Below are positions 53,052 to 62,477 of a stretch of 64,000 bases of DNA, one piece after another; positions within the stretch are counted from its first letter, which is position 1; the number at the start of each line of letters is the position of its first letter. Position numbers and translations under genes: made by a program. Below the pieces are notes generated by a model. That model was not told the origin of the DNA. It ran no database searches and saw only the letters and a list, made by a program, of their open reading frames with translations. The stretch comes from JBLXBZ01 sp048265185 (GTDB lineage: Bacteria > Pseudomonadota > Alphaproteobacteria > Rhizobiales > Stappiaceae). The stretch spans positions 310,001-374,000 of the forward strand of contig JBLXBZ010000003.1 of NCBI GenBank assembly GCA_048265185.1, read 5' to 3'.

Positions 53052-55789
53052 TAAGGTTCTTTCTGCGCAGGGGAGGCGCTAATGGCGTCGTCGCCAGCCT
53101 CGGTTGGTTTTATTGTGCCTGACCTTTGCGCAAAAAGCGCCTGAAGTTTTTCCAGATCGCGGATATGCACATCCTGTTGAGGGAAGGGGATCTCAATTTC
53201 GGCGTCTTGCAAGGCTTTGGCGATTGCGAAACGCAGGTCTGAGCCAACGCTCATGGCGTAATTGACGTTGCCAAGATAGCACCGCAGTTCAAAGTCCAGA
53301 GAGCTTGCGCCGAAATTGATGAAATAGGCGACCGGGGCGGGATAGGACAAAACCATATTATGTGCGCGGGCGCAGGTCTCCAGAATTTCTCGAACTTTCT
53401 CAGGATCGCTATTATACGACACTCCAATTGGCACGCTGACGCGGCCCATTGTGTTGCCATGCATCCAGTTTTTCACTACGCCGGAGATGAGGTTGGAGTT
53501 TGGCACCATAACGGACGCCCGGTCGAAGGTTTCGATTTCGGTAGCTCGGACGTTAATACGCCGCACATAGCCCTGATCTGCGCCCACGACCACCCAGTCG
53601 CCGACCTTGATGGGGCGTTCGGCGAGCAAAATGAGCCCGGAAACGAAATTGTTGACGATGCCTTGAAGGCCAAGGCCGATGCCCACGGAGAGCGCGCCGG
53701 CGACAATGGCGATGTTCTGCAGGTTCAGGCCGGCGACAGAGAGGCTGAATAACCCGCCCAGAATATAACCAATATAACCGAAGGATGTTGAGATCGAGCT
53801 TTTCAAGCCGATGTCGAGCTGGGTTTTTGGCAGGAATCTATTCTCCAGCCAGCTTTGCGCCGCTCGGGTTAGAGCGATGGCCGCTCCCATGATCAGTAAG
53901 GCGCTGAATAAGCCGGAGAGCGAAAGGGTGATCGAGCCGATTTGCAGGTCGAAAAGCGTGGTGCGGAACAGTCCGGCGATGTCGCCGGTTGAAAAGCCCC
54001 ATGGCAGGAGGATCGCGATGGCCGCGAGAAGGAGAAGCGTCAACCTTGAAACGCCGCTCAGAATGACGCCGACCTGCTCAATGACGCTTGCTCGCAACGC
54101 CATGGTGTCATGCAGCATTCGCCCTGCCGGGGCGGTGATGACGAATGCATTCGTCGTTGAAGTGTCCGTCACAATCAATAGTAGATGCAGCGTGCCCAAG
54201 ATCAGGAGCGACCAACCGATCTGTACGGCGAGAAACCATCCAAACCAGATGTAGCCGATCACGGGGGCGATCAGCGCGGCGAAGGCGGCTAGCCATATGG
54301 CGGGCATGGCCCATCGCCATAGAAATATCGGGCCTGAACCTGTTGCCGCCTCTTCGGCGTCGCCGTTGAGATCCGTGTCCCGAGCGTAGCGATGTAGCGC
54401 CCGCATGGTCAACAAGGCGACGCAGATCGCCGCGAGCGCGGCCAGAAGTTCGCTGCTTTCTTCTACGCGTGAGAATTCCTCCAACAGGCTGGCCATGGGC
54501 GCTGCTATGGCGAAGAGCGTCGCGCCGATGAACAGCAGTCGCATCAATTCTCGGGCGGTGCTGTCATTCATCGCAATTATCCGCCAGCCGGGACGGCCTG
54601 GCGCGAGCAACGCCCGCCCCAGACCTTGTGCGAAGGCGTAGATGATCAGGCCGATGAATGTGGAGCGCAGGATGATGTTCATCTGTGTTGAGGATAGATG
54701 AAGGCTGTCGAGTCCGGTGTATAGGACGAAGGCGATGATCATCGGCAAAATAGTGGCCAGACCGACGATGGCGAAGGCGGAGAGGTTTTTGCTCAACTCG
54801 GGTGGATTGAGGTTTTCCGGCGGACGGTGGGTCACCTGAAGAAGGCGCCGGCGCGCCGGCCAGATGAAAACAACGGTTGCAAGGAGGGTGAAGAGGGTCA
54901 TCGTCGCGGCGAGTGGCCCGACTCTGGCTGATATTTGTTGCAGCCAGTTTTTCATGAAAATTGTTATCTGGCTGATGAAATGAGGAAAATTCTGAAAGAC
55001 GGGCTGCCACAGGCCTGGGTCGAGCACGCTTTTTGTTTTGACGAAAAGAGCGTCTTCAAGGAGCTTTCTGCGAGCTGCGGTGATTCGCGAAATCAGGTCG
55101 TTGGCTTGTAGGTCGAAGACCTGCGTCTGTTTGACTAAGCTGGTCAGTTGTGAACGAAGTTGAGAGAGCTTCTCACGTTGCGCGATCAATTGCTCGCTGG
55201 CGACGACATTGTCGGCGTCGGAGACGGTAAGTCCCTCCAGCCTCCGTTCGACCGATTTCAACAATGGCTGTAACGCGTTTTGCAATCCGGAGGTTTCGGC
55301 GGCAATTGTGAAAACGCGTTCTTGTAACGATGGCAACACGTCGAAGGATATATCTGGTTTCTGCAACTGCAATTCAAGCGCGTTAAGTCGTAACCCCCAG
55401 CCGGTGATCCGGTTCTGGATATCTCTTATTCTCGATGGGTCGATCATTGACGACGACTGGATCAGGTTGCCAGCGTCGAATTCTCGCGATTGAGCGGGCG
55501 GGGACTTTGCGTCGTCGGGTTGCGCCGCCGCTTCAGGGGTCGCTCGTGTGGGGGAGCGGGTCGGAGCGTTTAGCTCAGGAGCGTTGGCTTGGGTCGGAGG
55601 CCGGGCGAACGATCCATCGGGGTTCATTGTTCCAAGGACCGTCGCCGGGGCGCTCGGGGGCGTTGTTTCCTGAGCTTGAGAAATGTGCGCAGCGCACAAT
55701 AGCGCGGCGATAATGGCGTTTAGATAAAAGAGCGCGCGTAAAGCCGAGCTTGATGAAACGCCGGGCAATTTTGCTAATCTGATTTTCAT
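53051..55789 (-). CDS. MscS-family mechanosensitive channel with DUF3772 domain
   Basis: A large inner-membrane channel protein (about 912 residues). A signal peptide ending near SQA is followed by a Pro-rich segment. A periplasmic helical DUF3772 region (about 110-250) holds coiled-coil stretches. About nine to eleven transmembrane helices precede the C-terminal MscS core. In the core a pore helix (LSVGIGLGLQGIVNNFVSGLILL) precedes the beta domain with RPIKVGDWVVVG, MVPNSNLISGVVKNW and the cytoplasmic VSVPIGVSYNSDP region. It would relieve osmotic pressure. No start has a good ribosome site; ATGs at 55840, 55804 and 55789 are possible and the last gives the best signal peptide. Confidence 0.88.
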   Translation of the reverse strand: MKIRLAKLPGVSSSSALRALFYLNAIIAALLCAAHISQAQETTPPSAPATVLGTMNPDGSFARPPTQANAPELNAPTRSPTRATPEAAAQPDDAKSPPAQSREFDAGNLIQSSSMIDPSRIRDIQNRITGWGLRLNALELQLQKPDISFDVLPSLQERVFTIAAETSGLQNALQPLLKSVERRLEGLTVSDADNVVASEQLIAQREKLSQLRSQLTSLVKQTQVFDLQANDLISRITAARRKLLEDALFVKTKSVLDPGLWQPVFQNFPHFISQITIFMKNWLQQISARVGPLAATMTLFTLLATVVFIWPARRRLLQVTHRPPENLNPPELSKNLSAFAIVGLATILPMIIAFVLYTGLDSLHLSSTQMNIILRSTFIGLIIYAFAQGLGRALLAPGRPGWRIIAMNDSTARELMRLLFIGATLFAIAAPMASLLEEFSRVEESSELLAALAAICVALLTMRALHRYARDTDLNGDAEEAATGSGPIFLWRWAMPAIWLAAFAALIAPVIGYIWFGWFLAVQIGWSLLILGTLHLLLIVTDTSTTNAFVITAPAGRMLHDTMALRASVIEQVGVILSGVSRLTLLLLAAIAILLPWGFSTGDIAGLFRTTLFDLQIGSITLSLSGLFSALLIMGAAIALTRAAQSWLENRFLPKTQLDIGLKSSISTSFGYIGYILGGLFSLSVAGLNLQNIAIVAGALSVGIGLGLQGIVNNFVSGLILLAERPIKVGDWVVVGADQGYVRRINVRATEIETFDRASVMVPNSNLISGVVKNWMHGNTMGRVSVPIGVSYNSDPEKVREILETCARAHNMVLSYPAPVAYFINFGASSLDFELRCYLGNVNYAMSVGSDLRFAIAKALQDAEIEIPFPQQDVHIRDLEKLQALFAQRSGTIKPTEAGDDAISASPAQKEP

Positions 55790-55912
55790 GGGGTAACGAG
55801 ACATACAGGCGAGCGCCCTATTCGTGTGAATTATCCGCATCGCCAACGTGGGTGACGATTAAACGTCCGCGCATGGATGCCTTTGTCAGTTTAGGGCGTC
55901 ATTGGGCAATTT

Positions 55913-55943
55913 AAAAGGCGCCTCCCTTGTAAAGGAGAGCGCC
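55913..55943 (-). terminator. Rho-independent terminator after ccr
   Basis: On the minus strand GGCGCTCTCCTT-TAC-AAGGGAGGCGCC is followed by TTTT (55916-55913), 24 bases beyond the ccr stop. Confidence 0.8.
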
Positions 55944-55966
55944 AGTGTTTTCTGTGAGGCTGAATG

Positions 55967-57316
55967 TTACTGTCGCGCAGCTTCCAGAGCGTCGTCAAAG
56001 GAGCGTAGTCCTGTGACCGGCGCGTTGACGAGTACGGCCATATTGCCCGGCGCATGTTGATTTTTCCACATTTTCGTATGGGCTTTGGGAATGCTCTCCC
56101 ATGGGAACACTTCGCTCATGCATGGATCTATGCGGCGATCAATCACAGCTTTATTAGCGGCGGAGGCTTGTTTCAGGTGGGCGAAATGCGAGCCTTGAAT
56201 TCGCTTTTGCCGCATCCAGATATACCGCGCGTCCATGGTTAGGTTGAACCCTGTGGTGCCGGCGCAAAAGACGACCATGCCGCCGCGTTTGACCACCAGC
56301 GTGGAGACCGGGAATGTTTGCTCGCCGGGATGTTCGAACACCATGTCCACGTCATTGCCTTTGCCGGTGACGTTCCAGATCGCCTTGCCGAATTTTCGCG
56401 CCTCGCTTTGCCAGCGTTCATATTCAGGTGAATTGACCTTGGGCAATTGTCCCCAGCAATCGAAATCCTTGCGATTGATCGCGCCTTTCGCTCCAAGGGA
56501 GAGAACGTAATCGCGTTTGTCTTCGTCGGAAATAACGCCGATGGCGTTTGCGCCGGCGGCGGCGGCCAGTTGAACGCCGAAGACCCCAAGGCCGCCTGAC
56601 GCTCCCCAAACCAGAACGTTTTGGCCGGGTTGCAACGTATGCGGCGCATGGCCAAACAGCATTCTGTAGGCGGTGGCGAGGGTCAGCGTGTAACAAGCGC
56701 TTTCCTCCCACGTCAAATGGGAAGGGCGCGGCATGAGTTGTTGCGACTGCACCCGGGCGTATTGAGCGAAGGAGCCGTCCGGGGTTTCATACCCCCATAT
56801 TCTCTGGGTGGGCGAAAACATGGGGTCGCCGCCATTGCATTCCTCGTCGTCGCCGTCGTCTTGATTGCAATGGATGACGACTTCATCGCCGACTTTCCAG
56901 CGCCTGACCTTCGATCCCACCGCCCAAACAATTCCGGACGCGTCCGATCCGGCGATATGGTATGGAAGCTTGTGAACGTCGAGAACTGAAATGGGCTCGC
57001 CGAGCGCCGCCCATACCCCGTTGTAATTGACGCCCGCCGCCATGACGAGAACGAGAACTTCATTGCTGTCGAGGGGCCATGTGGGCACGACCTCCAGTCG
57101 CATGGCGTCTTCTGGCGCGCCGTGGCGTTCTTGGCGAATTGTCCAAGCGTACATTTTTTCCGGCACATGACCGAGTGGCGGAAATTCGCCTGGTTCATAA
57201 AGATCTTTGATTGGGCGACCGTCTTCGACAAGGAGCGGCCTGACGTCTTGTCGCGCCGACGCGCCTTCAGGGTTTCCGTTGTTCTCACTTGGCGTGGATT
57301 GCTTTTCTGCGCTCAT
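55967..57316 (-). CDS. ccr: Crotonyl-CoA carboxylase/reductase
   Basis: NADPH-dependent enzyme that reductively carboxylates crotonyl-CoA to ethylmalonyl-CoA, the key step of the ethylmalonyl-CoA pathway. It is a medium-chain dehydrogenase/reductase. Blocks include NEVLVLVMAAGVNYNGVWAALG, AGSDASGIVWAVG, EVVIHCNQDDGDDEECNGGDP (a Ccr-specific stretch, split), TLTLATAYRMLFGHAPHTL, the nucleotide fold VLVWGASGGLGVFGVQLA and FEHPGEQTFPVSTLV. ATG 57316 gives 449 residues with AAGGA upstream; the frame extends to 57442 without conservation. Divergent from ecm, sharing a 410-base control region. Confidence 0.95.
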   Translation of the reverse strand: MSAEKQSTPSENNGNPEGASARQDVRPLLVEDGRPIKDLYEPGEFPPLGHVPEKMYAWTIRQERHGAPEDAMRLEVVPTWPLDSNEVLVLVMAAGVNYNGVWAALGEPISVLDVHKLPYHIAGSDASGIVWAVGSKVRRWKVGDEVVIHCNQDDGDDEECNGGDPMFSPTQRIWGYETPDGSFAQYARVQSQQLMPRPSHLTWEESACYTLTLATAYRMLFGHAPHTLQPGQNVLVWGASGGLGVFGVQLAAAAGANAIGVISDEDKRDYVLSLGAKGAINRKDFDCWGQLPKVNSPEYERWQSEARKFGKAIWNVTGKGNDVDMVFEHPGEQTFPVSTLVVKRGGMVVFCAGTTGFNLTMDARYIWMRQKRIQGSHFAHLKQASAANKAVIDRRIDPCMSEVFPWESIPKAHTKMWKNQHAPGNMAVLVNAPVTGLRSFDDALEAARQ

Positions 57317-57527
57317 GGTTCGCATCCTTTTCCAATTCAATGTGAGTTTTCGAAATTGCGGTTGTCTCTCTTCCTTGCACGGCGCGTCTGCTGTCGCCTC
57401 ACGATGAGTTTTATCACCTTGCAATGCAATATATATTTCCATTTAGGCGAGGAAGCAGGCTTTTTGTTGAAATTATGATATAATAATTCTCCAAATAATA
57501 TACGACTATTGCTTAATTCATAAGAAT

Positions 57528-57556
57528 TTGCAGCCATGTTTTGCGATGCATATAAT
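57528..57556 (+). promoter_or_regulatory. Likely ecm promoter
   Basis: TTGCAG (57528-57533) and a perfect TATAAT (57551-57556) are 17 bases apart. The leader to ecm would be about 165 bases. Confidence 0.5.
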
Positions 57557-57605
57557 GATTTTGCAGGAATTTTCTGCGGAGCGTTGTGGGTTTTGCTATG
57601 GTGAT

Positions 57606-57619
57606 TTCGCAATTGCGAA
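57606..57619. promoter_or_regulatory. Operator-like palindrome in the ecm leader
   Basis: TTCGCAATTGCGAA is an exact 14-base palindrome. ScfR/RamB-type regulators of short-chain acyl-CoA genes are reported to bind TTTGCAAA-like sites, which this resembles. Confidence 0.45.
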
Positions 57620-57726
57620 GGATGATGGGGTTTCGCTACTGCAAAATGGTGTTGTAAAACGCTACTGTGAAATCTGGGGTCGTCACCGACCTTGTTGGAT
57701 ATTGAGATGGTGAGCGAGGCGGTAAA

Positions 57727-59718
57727 ATGAAGAAGGATAACCCTTGGTTGTTCCGCACCTACGCCGGGCATTCGACCGCAGCCGCGTCAAATCGTTTGTA
57801 CCGGGCTAATCTCGCCAAAGGTCAAACAGGTTTGTCGGTGGCCTTCGACCTTCCAACCCAGACAGGTTATGACCCGGATCACCCCTTGTCGCGAGGTGAG
57901 GTGGGTAAGGTCGGCGTTCCTATTTCGCACCTTGGCGACATGCGCGCCTTGTTCAAGCATATTCCTCTGGATAAAATGAACACCTCCATGACGATCAACG
58001 CCACGGCGCCTTGGTTGTTGGCGCTTTATGTGGCGCTTGCAGACGAACAGGGCGTGGATCGCAGCGCCTTGGCCGGCACCGTTCAGAACGATTTGATCAA
58101 GGAGTATCTTTCGCGCGGCACATATGTTTTCCCCCCCGCGCCTTCCTTACGGCTGACCTGTGACGTGATCGGCTGGGCCTATACGAACCTGCCGAAATGG
58201 AATCCGGTGAACGTGTGTTCCTATCATTTGCAGGAAGCTGGCGCGACGCCCGTGCAAGAGCTGTCATACGCGCTGGCCACCGCGACGGCGATTCTGGATC
58301 AGGTGCGCGCCGGCGGCGCCGTTAGCGCGCAGGATTTTCCAAAAGTCGTCGGCCGCATTTCCTTTTTCGTTAACGCCGGTTTGCGTTTCATTACCGAGGT
58401 CTGCAAAATGCGGGCGTTTACAGAGCTGTGGGATGAAATTTGCCGCGAACGTTACGGCGTGGAGGATCCGAAATGTCGCCGGTTCAGATATGGGGTTCAG
58501 GTGAATTCCCTCGGTCTGACGGAACAGCAGCCTGAAAATAATGTCTATCGGATTTTGATTGAAATGCTGGCGGTCGTTCTCTCAAAAAACGCGCGCGCCC
58601 GGGCAGTGCAATTGCCGGCCTGGAATGAGGCGCTGGGATTGCCGCGCCCCTTTGATCAACAATGGTCGCTTCGAATGCAGCAGATCATGGCCTATGAGAC
58701 GGATCTTCTGGAGTTTGACGACATTTTTGACGGCTCGACTGAAATCGAAAGGCGGGTTGAGGCGTTGAAATCCGCGGCGAAAGAAGAGCTTCGCGCTATT
58801 GAGGCCATGGGCGGGGCGATCGCGGCCGTTGAGAACAGCTATATGAAACAGGCGTTGGTGACGTCGAATGCGCGCCGTTTGGCGGCGATAGAGAGCGGCG
58901 AGCAGGTTGTCGTTGGCGTTAATCGCTGGCGTGAAAGCGAGCCCTCGCCGTTGGAGGGGGAAAGCGGCGGCGCTGTTTTGACCGTTTCTGAGAACGTGGA
59001 GGAAGAAGCGGTTCTGGCGATTGAAAGATGGAGGGACATGCGCGACGAAATCGGGGTGGCGGCGGCGCTTGAGCGTTTGAGCGCGTGCGCGGCGGGAGGC
59101 GAAGGCGTTATGGAGGCTTCCATTGAAGCGGCGAAGGCTGGCGTGACCACGGGAGAGTGGGGGGCGGCCTTGCGCAAGGCGTTTGGAGAATACCGTGCGC
59201 CCACGGGCGTTGGAGCCGGCGCGAGCTCCCGCGACAAGGAAGCCGATCTTAGTGAAATTCGCAAAGAAGTGCAGGCGATTTCAGGTCATTTGGGGCGGCG
59301 ATTAAAGTTGTTGGTGGGCAAGCCGGGTCTTGATGGTCATTCCAATGGCGCTGAGCAAATCGCGGTTCGCGCGCGCGACTGCGGTATGGAAGTCGTTTAT
59401 GAAGGCATTCGCCTTACGCCGGAGCAGATCGTTAACGCCGCTTTGGAAGAAGACGTCCATATGGTGGGGCTTTCGGTTTTATCCGGTTCGCATCTGGCGT
59501 TGACGCGCGATGTGATGCGCCGTTTACGTGACCTTGGCCTTGACGATGTGGTTGTGGTGGTCGGCGGCATTATCCCCGTCGCCGACGCGCAAATTCTTAA
59601 GTCCATGGGCGTTGCGGCCGTTTATACGCCGAAAGATTTTCAGTTGAATGAGATCCTTCAGGATATGCTTGGTCATATATGGAGAAAGCTCGGCGTGGAA
59701 ACGGAAAGCTTTTCTTAG
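57727..59718 (+). CDS. ecm: Ethylmalonyl-CoA mutase, B12-dependent
   Basis: Converts ethylmalonyl-CoA to methylsuccinyl-CoA in the ethylmalonyl-CoA pathway. The N-terminal catalytic barrel starts with NPWLFRTYAGHSTAAASNRLY and GLSVAFDLPTQTGYDPDHPL; the relatives methylmalonyl-CoA and isobutyryl-CoA mutase have TYAGFSTA and similar. The C-terminal B12 domain has KPGLDGHSNGAEQIA with the cobalt-ligand DGHSNG (DxHxxG), VGLSVLSGSHL and VVVVGGIIP. The 663-residue single chain and the position opposite ccr favour Ecm over methylmalonyl-CoA mutase. GAGGCGG lies before ATG 57727. Its stop overlaps the convergent Trm112-like gene by four bases. Confidence 0.93.
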   Translation: MKKDNPWLFRTYAGHSTAAASNRLYRANLAKGQTGLSVAFDLPTQTGYDPDHPLSRGEVGKVGVPISHLGDMRALFKHIPLDKMNTSMTINATAPWLLALYVALADEQGVDRSALAGTVQNDLIKEYLSRGTYVFPPAPSLRLTCDVIGWAYTNLPKWNPVNVCSYHLQEAGATPVQELSYALATATAILDQVRAGGAVSAQDFPKVVGRISFFVNAGLRFITEVCKMRAFTELWDEICRERYGVEDPKCRRFRYGVQVNSLGLTEQQPENNVYRILIEMLAVVLSKNARARAVQLPAWNEALGLPRPFDQQWSLRMQQIMAYETDLLEFDDIFDGSTEIERRVEALKSAAKEELRAIEAMGGAIAAVENSYMKQALVTSNARRLAAIESGEQVVVGVNRWRESEPSPLEGESGGAVLTVSENVEEEAVLAIERWRDMRDEIGVAAALERLSACAAGGEGVMEASIEAAKAGVTTGEWGAALRKAFGEYRAPTGVGAGASSRDKEADLSEIRKEVQAISGHLGRRLKLLVGKPGLDGHSNGAEQIAVRARDCGMEVVYEGIRLTPEQIVNAALEEDVHMVGLSVLSGSHLALTRDVMRRLRDLGLDDVVVVVGGIIPVADAQILKSMGVAAVYTPKDFQLNEILQDMLGHIWRKLGVETESFS

Positions 59719-59927
59719 CTGACCTGATCGTCGTCGCTTATCGCGCGCGCCTCATCTGGCAGCATAATGGGAATGCCGTCGCGAATGGGGTATGCGAGAC
59801 GCGCGGCGCGGGAAATCAGCTCCTGCGCGCTTTCGTCATATTCCAGCACGGTTTTGGTCACAGGACAGACGAGAAGCTCCAAAAGTTTAGGGTCAAGCTT
59901 TTTAGGACTCTGTTCTTCCAGTGGCAT
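59715..59927 (-). CDS. Trm112-like (UPF0434/YcaR) small protein
   Basis: A 70-residue protein with the Trm112 fold region: LLELLVCPVTKTVLEYDESA followed by ELISRAARLAYPIRDGIPIML and EAR. Only one cysteine is present, so zinc binding by the classical four-cysteine site is not possible. Eukaryotic and archaeal Trm112 proteins activate methyltransferases; the bacterial role is not established. It is convergent with ecm (four-base overlap) and downstream of the LON-domain gene, as in many alphaproteobacteria. Confidence 0.9.
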   Translation of the reverse strand: MPLEEQSPKKLDPKLLELLVCPVTKTVLEYDESAQELISRAARLAYPIRDGIPIMLPDEARAISDDDQVS

Positions 59928-60072
59928 GATAATCTCCTTTTTGAAAATTGAGTGTTCGTGGTTGTTAAATGCGCTGCCGCTGGGCGCTGTTACTGAGATC
60001 CTATGACTAGTGGTAACCGGTCACGGCGATCTCAATTGCGGTTCTTCGACACGCTGTGTTTGCAACGTTTGT

Positions 60073-60753
60073 CTACTGCAGTTGAATTCCGTCATCGCCG
60101 TCGCGTCGGGCCAGATCCACTTCCGTCAGCGCCACCAGCGTTTCCGCGCGAGTTTTGAGATCGGGGGCTTCGAGCAGGGCCTGCTTCTCAGCTGGTCCGT
60201 ATGGGCTCATAATCGCAAGCGCGTTGACCAGCGACTCCGTTCGCGCGTTGGAGATGCCAGACCAGTCGGCTTCCAGGGAATTGGCCTCCAAATAATCGCG
60301 CAGGGTTTTTAGAAGATGCCCTCTGTCCACGTCTTCTTCGCCCAGTCCTACTGAAAAATCGGGTAAATACGGATGGGCGGAAATCTCGCAACACCGAAAG
60401 CCTTCACGCATAGAATTTTCCGAGAGGGTTTCAAATCTTGAGATACCCGTGAGGGTGATTATATAGCGCCCCCCTCCCACTTCCTGAAAGGCGGTGATTC
60501 TGCCGGCGCAGCCAATGCGCCGCAAGGGTGGTTCGGACGCCTTCATTTGTTCGGGGAAGTCAAAGTCCGGTTGAACGATGCCAATGATACGCGAGCCGGC
60601 CATGACGTCTTCGATCATTTTTTGATAACGTGGTTCGAAAACATTAAGTGGAATTTGCGCTCGTGGCAGCAAAACGACGCCCTCAAGAGGGAAAACTGGG
60701 ATGGCGGTTGGCAGATCTTCAGGCTTGTCATAGGTGGCGTTGCCTATCTGCAT
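60073..60753 (-). CDS. LON N-terminal-domain protein
   Basis: A 226-residue protein made of a LON substrate-binding (PUA-like) domain without ATPase or protease parts. Signature blocks are IPVFPLEGVVLLPRAQIPLNVFEPRYQKMIED, IGIVQPDF, RIGCAGRITAFQEVGGGRYIITLTGISRF and a helical C-terminal portion. Such proteins may help recognise damaged proteins, but no reaction is known. Co-oriented with the upstream thioredoxin-like gene (about 120 bases apart) and the downstream Trm112-like gene. Confidence 0.9.
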   Translation of the reverse strand: MQIGNATYDKPEDLPTAIPVFPLEGVVLLPRAQIPLNVFEPRYQKMIEDVMAGSRIIGIVQPDFDFPEQMKASEPPLRRIGCAGRITAFQEVGGGRYIITLTGISRFETLSENSMREGFRCCEISAHPYLPDFSVGLGEEDVDRGHLLKTLRDYLEANSLEADWSGISNARTESLVNALAIMSPYGPAEKQALLEAPDLKTRAETLVALTEVDLARRDGDDGIQLQ

Positions 60754-60872
60754 GAGTGCGCGTTCCTTGCTGTTGTGTTCGTAGGAGAGGGCTGTTTTCC
60801 GGCGGGTCTGCGCCTTAAAAGACCGGAGTTTGGCCGCCTCACGGCCAAACTCCCTCGATTGACATGGGTTTC

Positions 60873-61835
60873 TTAGGAGAAAAGAACCGCAGAAAGTTTG
60901 CGCCTGCCGTAATTGGTGACTGGATCTTTGGCTCCCCAGGCGTCAAAGAATTGCAGCAACTGCTTGCGGGCGGCGCTGTCATTCCATTCGCGGTCCTGAC
61001 GAATGATTTCAATCAAGTGGTCAATGGCCGCGCTTTTGTCCCCGCGGGTGGCTAAAGCCACCGCCAGATCGAAACGAGCGGTGAAATCGGCCGGGTTTTG
61101 GTCGACGCTGTTTTGTAGGCTGGTCAGGTCGCCGACGGCGGCTGATTGCGCGGCCAGCTCGAGCGCGGCTTTGGCGGCCAACATAGCGGGGTCGTTCTGT
61201 TTGTTCGCCGGCGCCATCTCCAGAGTTTGCGCCGCCCGTTCTGCATCTCCAAGCCCTAGGTAGCATTGGGAAAGACCGGCGATCGCCGCCGCGTTTTCCG
61301 CCTCGATAGAGAGAACCGCTCCATATAGCTGCGCGGCGGTTGGATAGTCTTTCGCCTCCAGAGCCGCATTGGCCTCTTCAAGAAACTTTTCCTGATCGCT
61401 CGGCCCAACAGGGCCTGCGACCTTTTCGATGAAGGCTTTGATCTGGGATTCCGGCTGTACGCCCATGAAGGCGTCCACAGGTTGTCCGCCTTTGAAGGCG
61501 ATGACGGCGGGAATGGACTGCACGCCCATTTGCCCCGCGACTTCCGGATGGTCTTCGATGTTCATTTTCGCCAAGATCACATGCCCTTTGGCGTCGCGAA
61601 CGACTTTCTCCAGCACGGGGGTTAATTGCTTGCATGGGCCGCACCACGGCGCCCAGAAGTCCACCAGCACCGTTTGTTTTTGAGACGCTTCTATGACGTC
61701 GGTCATGAATGTCTGGGTCGTAATATCTTTGATGTAATCTTTGCCGCCGTCGCCGCCTGAATTGCCGCCGCCGTTGATCGCGCCGCCAAACTGACCGCCA
61801 AAGCTGCCGCCTACCTGAAATCCTTGTCCGCTCAT
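60873..61835 (-). CDS. Thioredoxin-TPR fusion, CnoX-like
   Basis: A 320-residue chaperedoxin-like protein. A glycine-rich N-terminal tail (about 5-35) precedes a thioredoxin domain with VDFWAPWCGPCKQLTPVLEKV and the cis-proline region GVQSIPAVIAFKGGQPV. A C-terminal tetratricopeptide-like helical domain follows from about 150. In E. coli CnoX protects substrates from over-oxidation and hands them to GroEL. This homologue has the CGPC pair, where E. coli CnoX lost redox activity, so it may be redox-active. GAGGTG lies six bases before ATG 61835; ATG 61841 would touch it. Confidence 0.88.
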   Translation of the reverse strand: MSGQGFQVGGSFGGQFGGAINGGGNSGGDGGKDYIKDITTQTFMTDVIEASQKQTVLVDFWAPWCGPCKQLTPVLEKVVRDAKGHVILAKMNIEDHPEVAGQMGVQSIPAVIAFKGGQPVDAFMGVQPESQIKAFIEKVAGPVGPSDQEKFLEEANAALEAKDYPTAAQLYGAVLSIEAENAAAIAGLSQCYLGLGDAERAAQTLEMAPANKQNDPAMLAAKAALELAAQSAAVGDLTSLQNSVDQNPADFTARFDLAVALATRGDKSAAIDHLIEIIRQDREWNDSAARKQLLQFFDAWGAKDPVTNYGRRKLSAVLFS

Positions 61836-61952
61836 ACGCATCACCTCAAATTTTCGACCGCGCCGATCCGGCCGCCCTTCGCTCACATGCTCTTAACATG
61901 GCGATGCCGGAACCGAAATACAAACGCTTGATCGGCGGGCGTATATTCAGGA

Positions 61953-62477
61953 TCAGGCGTTAGGTTCAACAGTGTCATTTTCGTCGAATGAGAGAAACGT
62001 CGTCTCATGTCCACAAGCTTTGATGAAGCGCAGAAGATCGTCGCGCGCGATTGTGGTGGTGGCGTCATTTGAGAGGGGGTGAAAATTCAGGGCGTCATGA
62101 GTCGTCATCGCTTGATCCAATATAAATGTGACTCTCTGGGCCGCGCGGTCGTTGATCAGGGCGAATGGCGTGACGGATCCCGGAGTGACCCCAAGAACTT
62201 CAAGAAGAAGTTCGGGCTTTCCAAAAGAAAGCCGGCCTTGCGCGCCGAGTTTTTTATGCAGGTTTTTCAAATCGATTTCGGTGTCATGCAAGGCGGTTAC
62301 CAGGAAAATGCGCCCTTTCTTATCTTTAAGGAACAAATTCTTGCTATGAGCGCCGTCGATACGTTGATGCAGATCGCTGGAATCCGCCACGGTGTGCACC
62401 GGGGCGTGGTCGGTTGTTTTCGTTTCAATACCTGATTGAGCGAGGAATTGATACAGTTCCATACGAGAGGTGGGCAT
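61953..62477 (-). CDS. ProX-type trans-editing deacylase (YbaK/PrdX family)
   Basis: A 174-residue free-standing editing domain that hydrolyses mischarged tRNA, in this subgroup usually Ala-tRNA-Pro. Family blocks are VHTVADSSDL, GAHSKNLFLKDKKGRIFLVTA with the catalytic-site lysine, KKLGAQGRLSFGKPELLLEVLGVTPGSVTPFALIND (split over 80-116) and MTTHDALNFHPLSNDATTTI. The GAHSKNLFLKDKK pattern fits PrdX/ProXp-ala better than YbaK (Cys-tRNA-Pro). First gene of the leftward set ending with the Trm112-like gene. Confidence 0.88.
   Translation of the reverse strand: MPTSRMELYQFLAQSGIETKTTDHAPVHTVADSSDLHQRIDGAHSKNLFLKDKKGRIFLVTALHDTEIDLKNLHKKLGAQGRLSFGKPELLLEVLGVTPGSVTPFALINDRAAQRVTFILDQAMTTHDALNFHPLSNDATTTIARDDLLRFIKACGHETTFLSFDENDTVEPNA

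Larger units (their letters stand above)
57317..57726. other. Shared control region of ccr and ecm
   Basis: The 410-base divergent gap is A+T-rich and has no gene. It contains a sigma-70-type promoter for ecm (57528-57556), a perfect 14-base palindrome (57606-57619) and several GCAA/TTGC half sites between 57535 and 57665, compatible with control by an acyl-CoA-responsive regulator. Confidence 0.6.
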
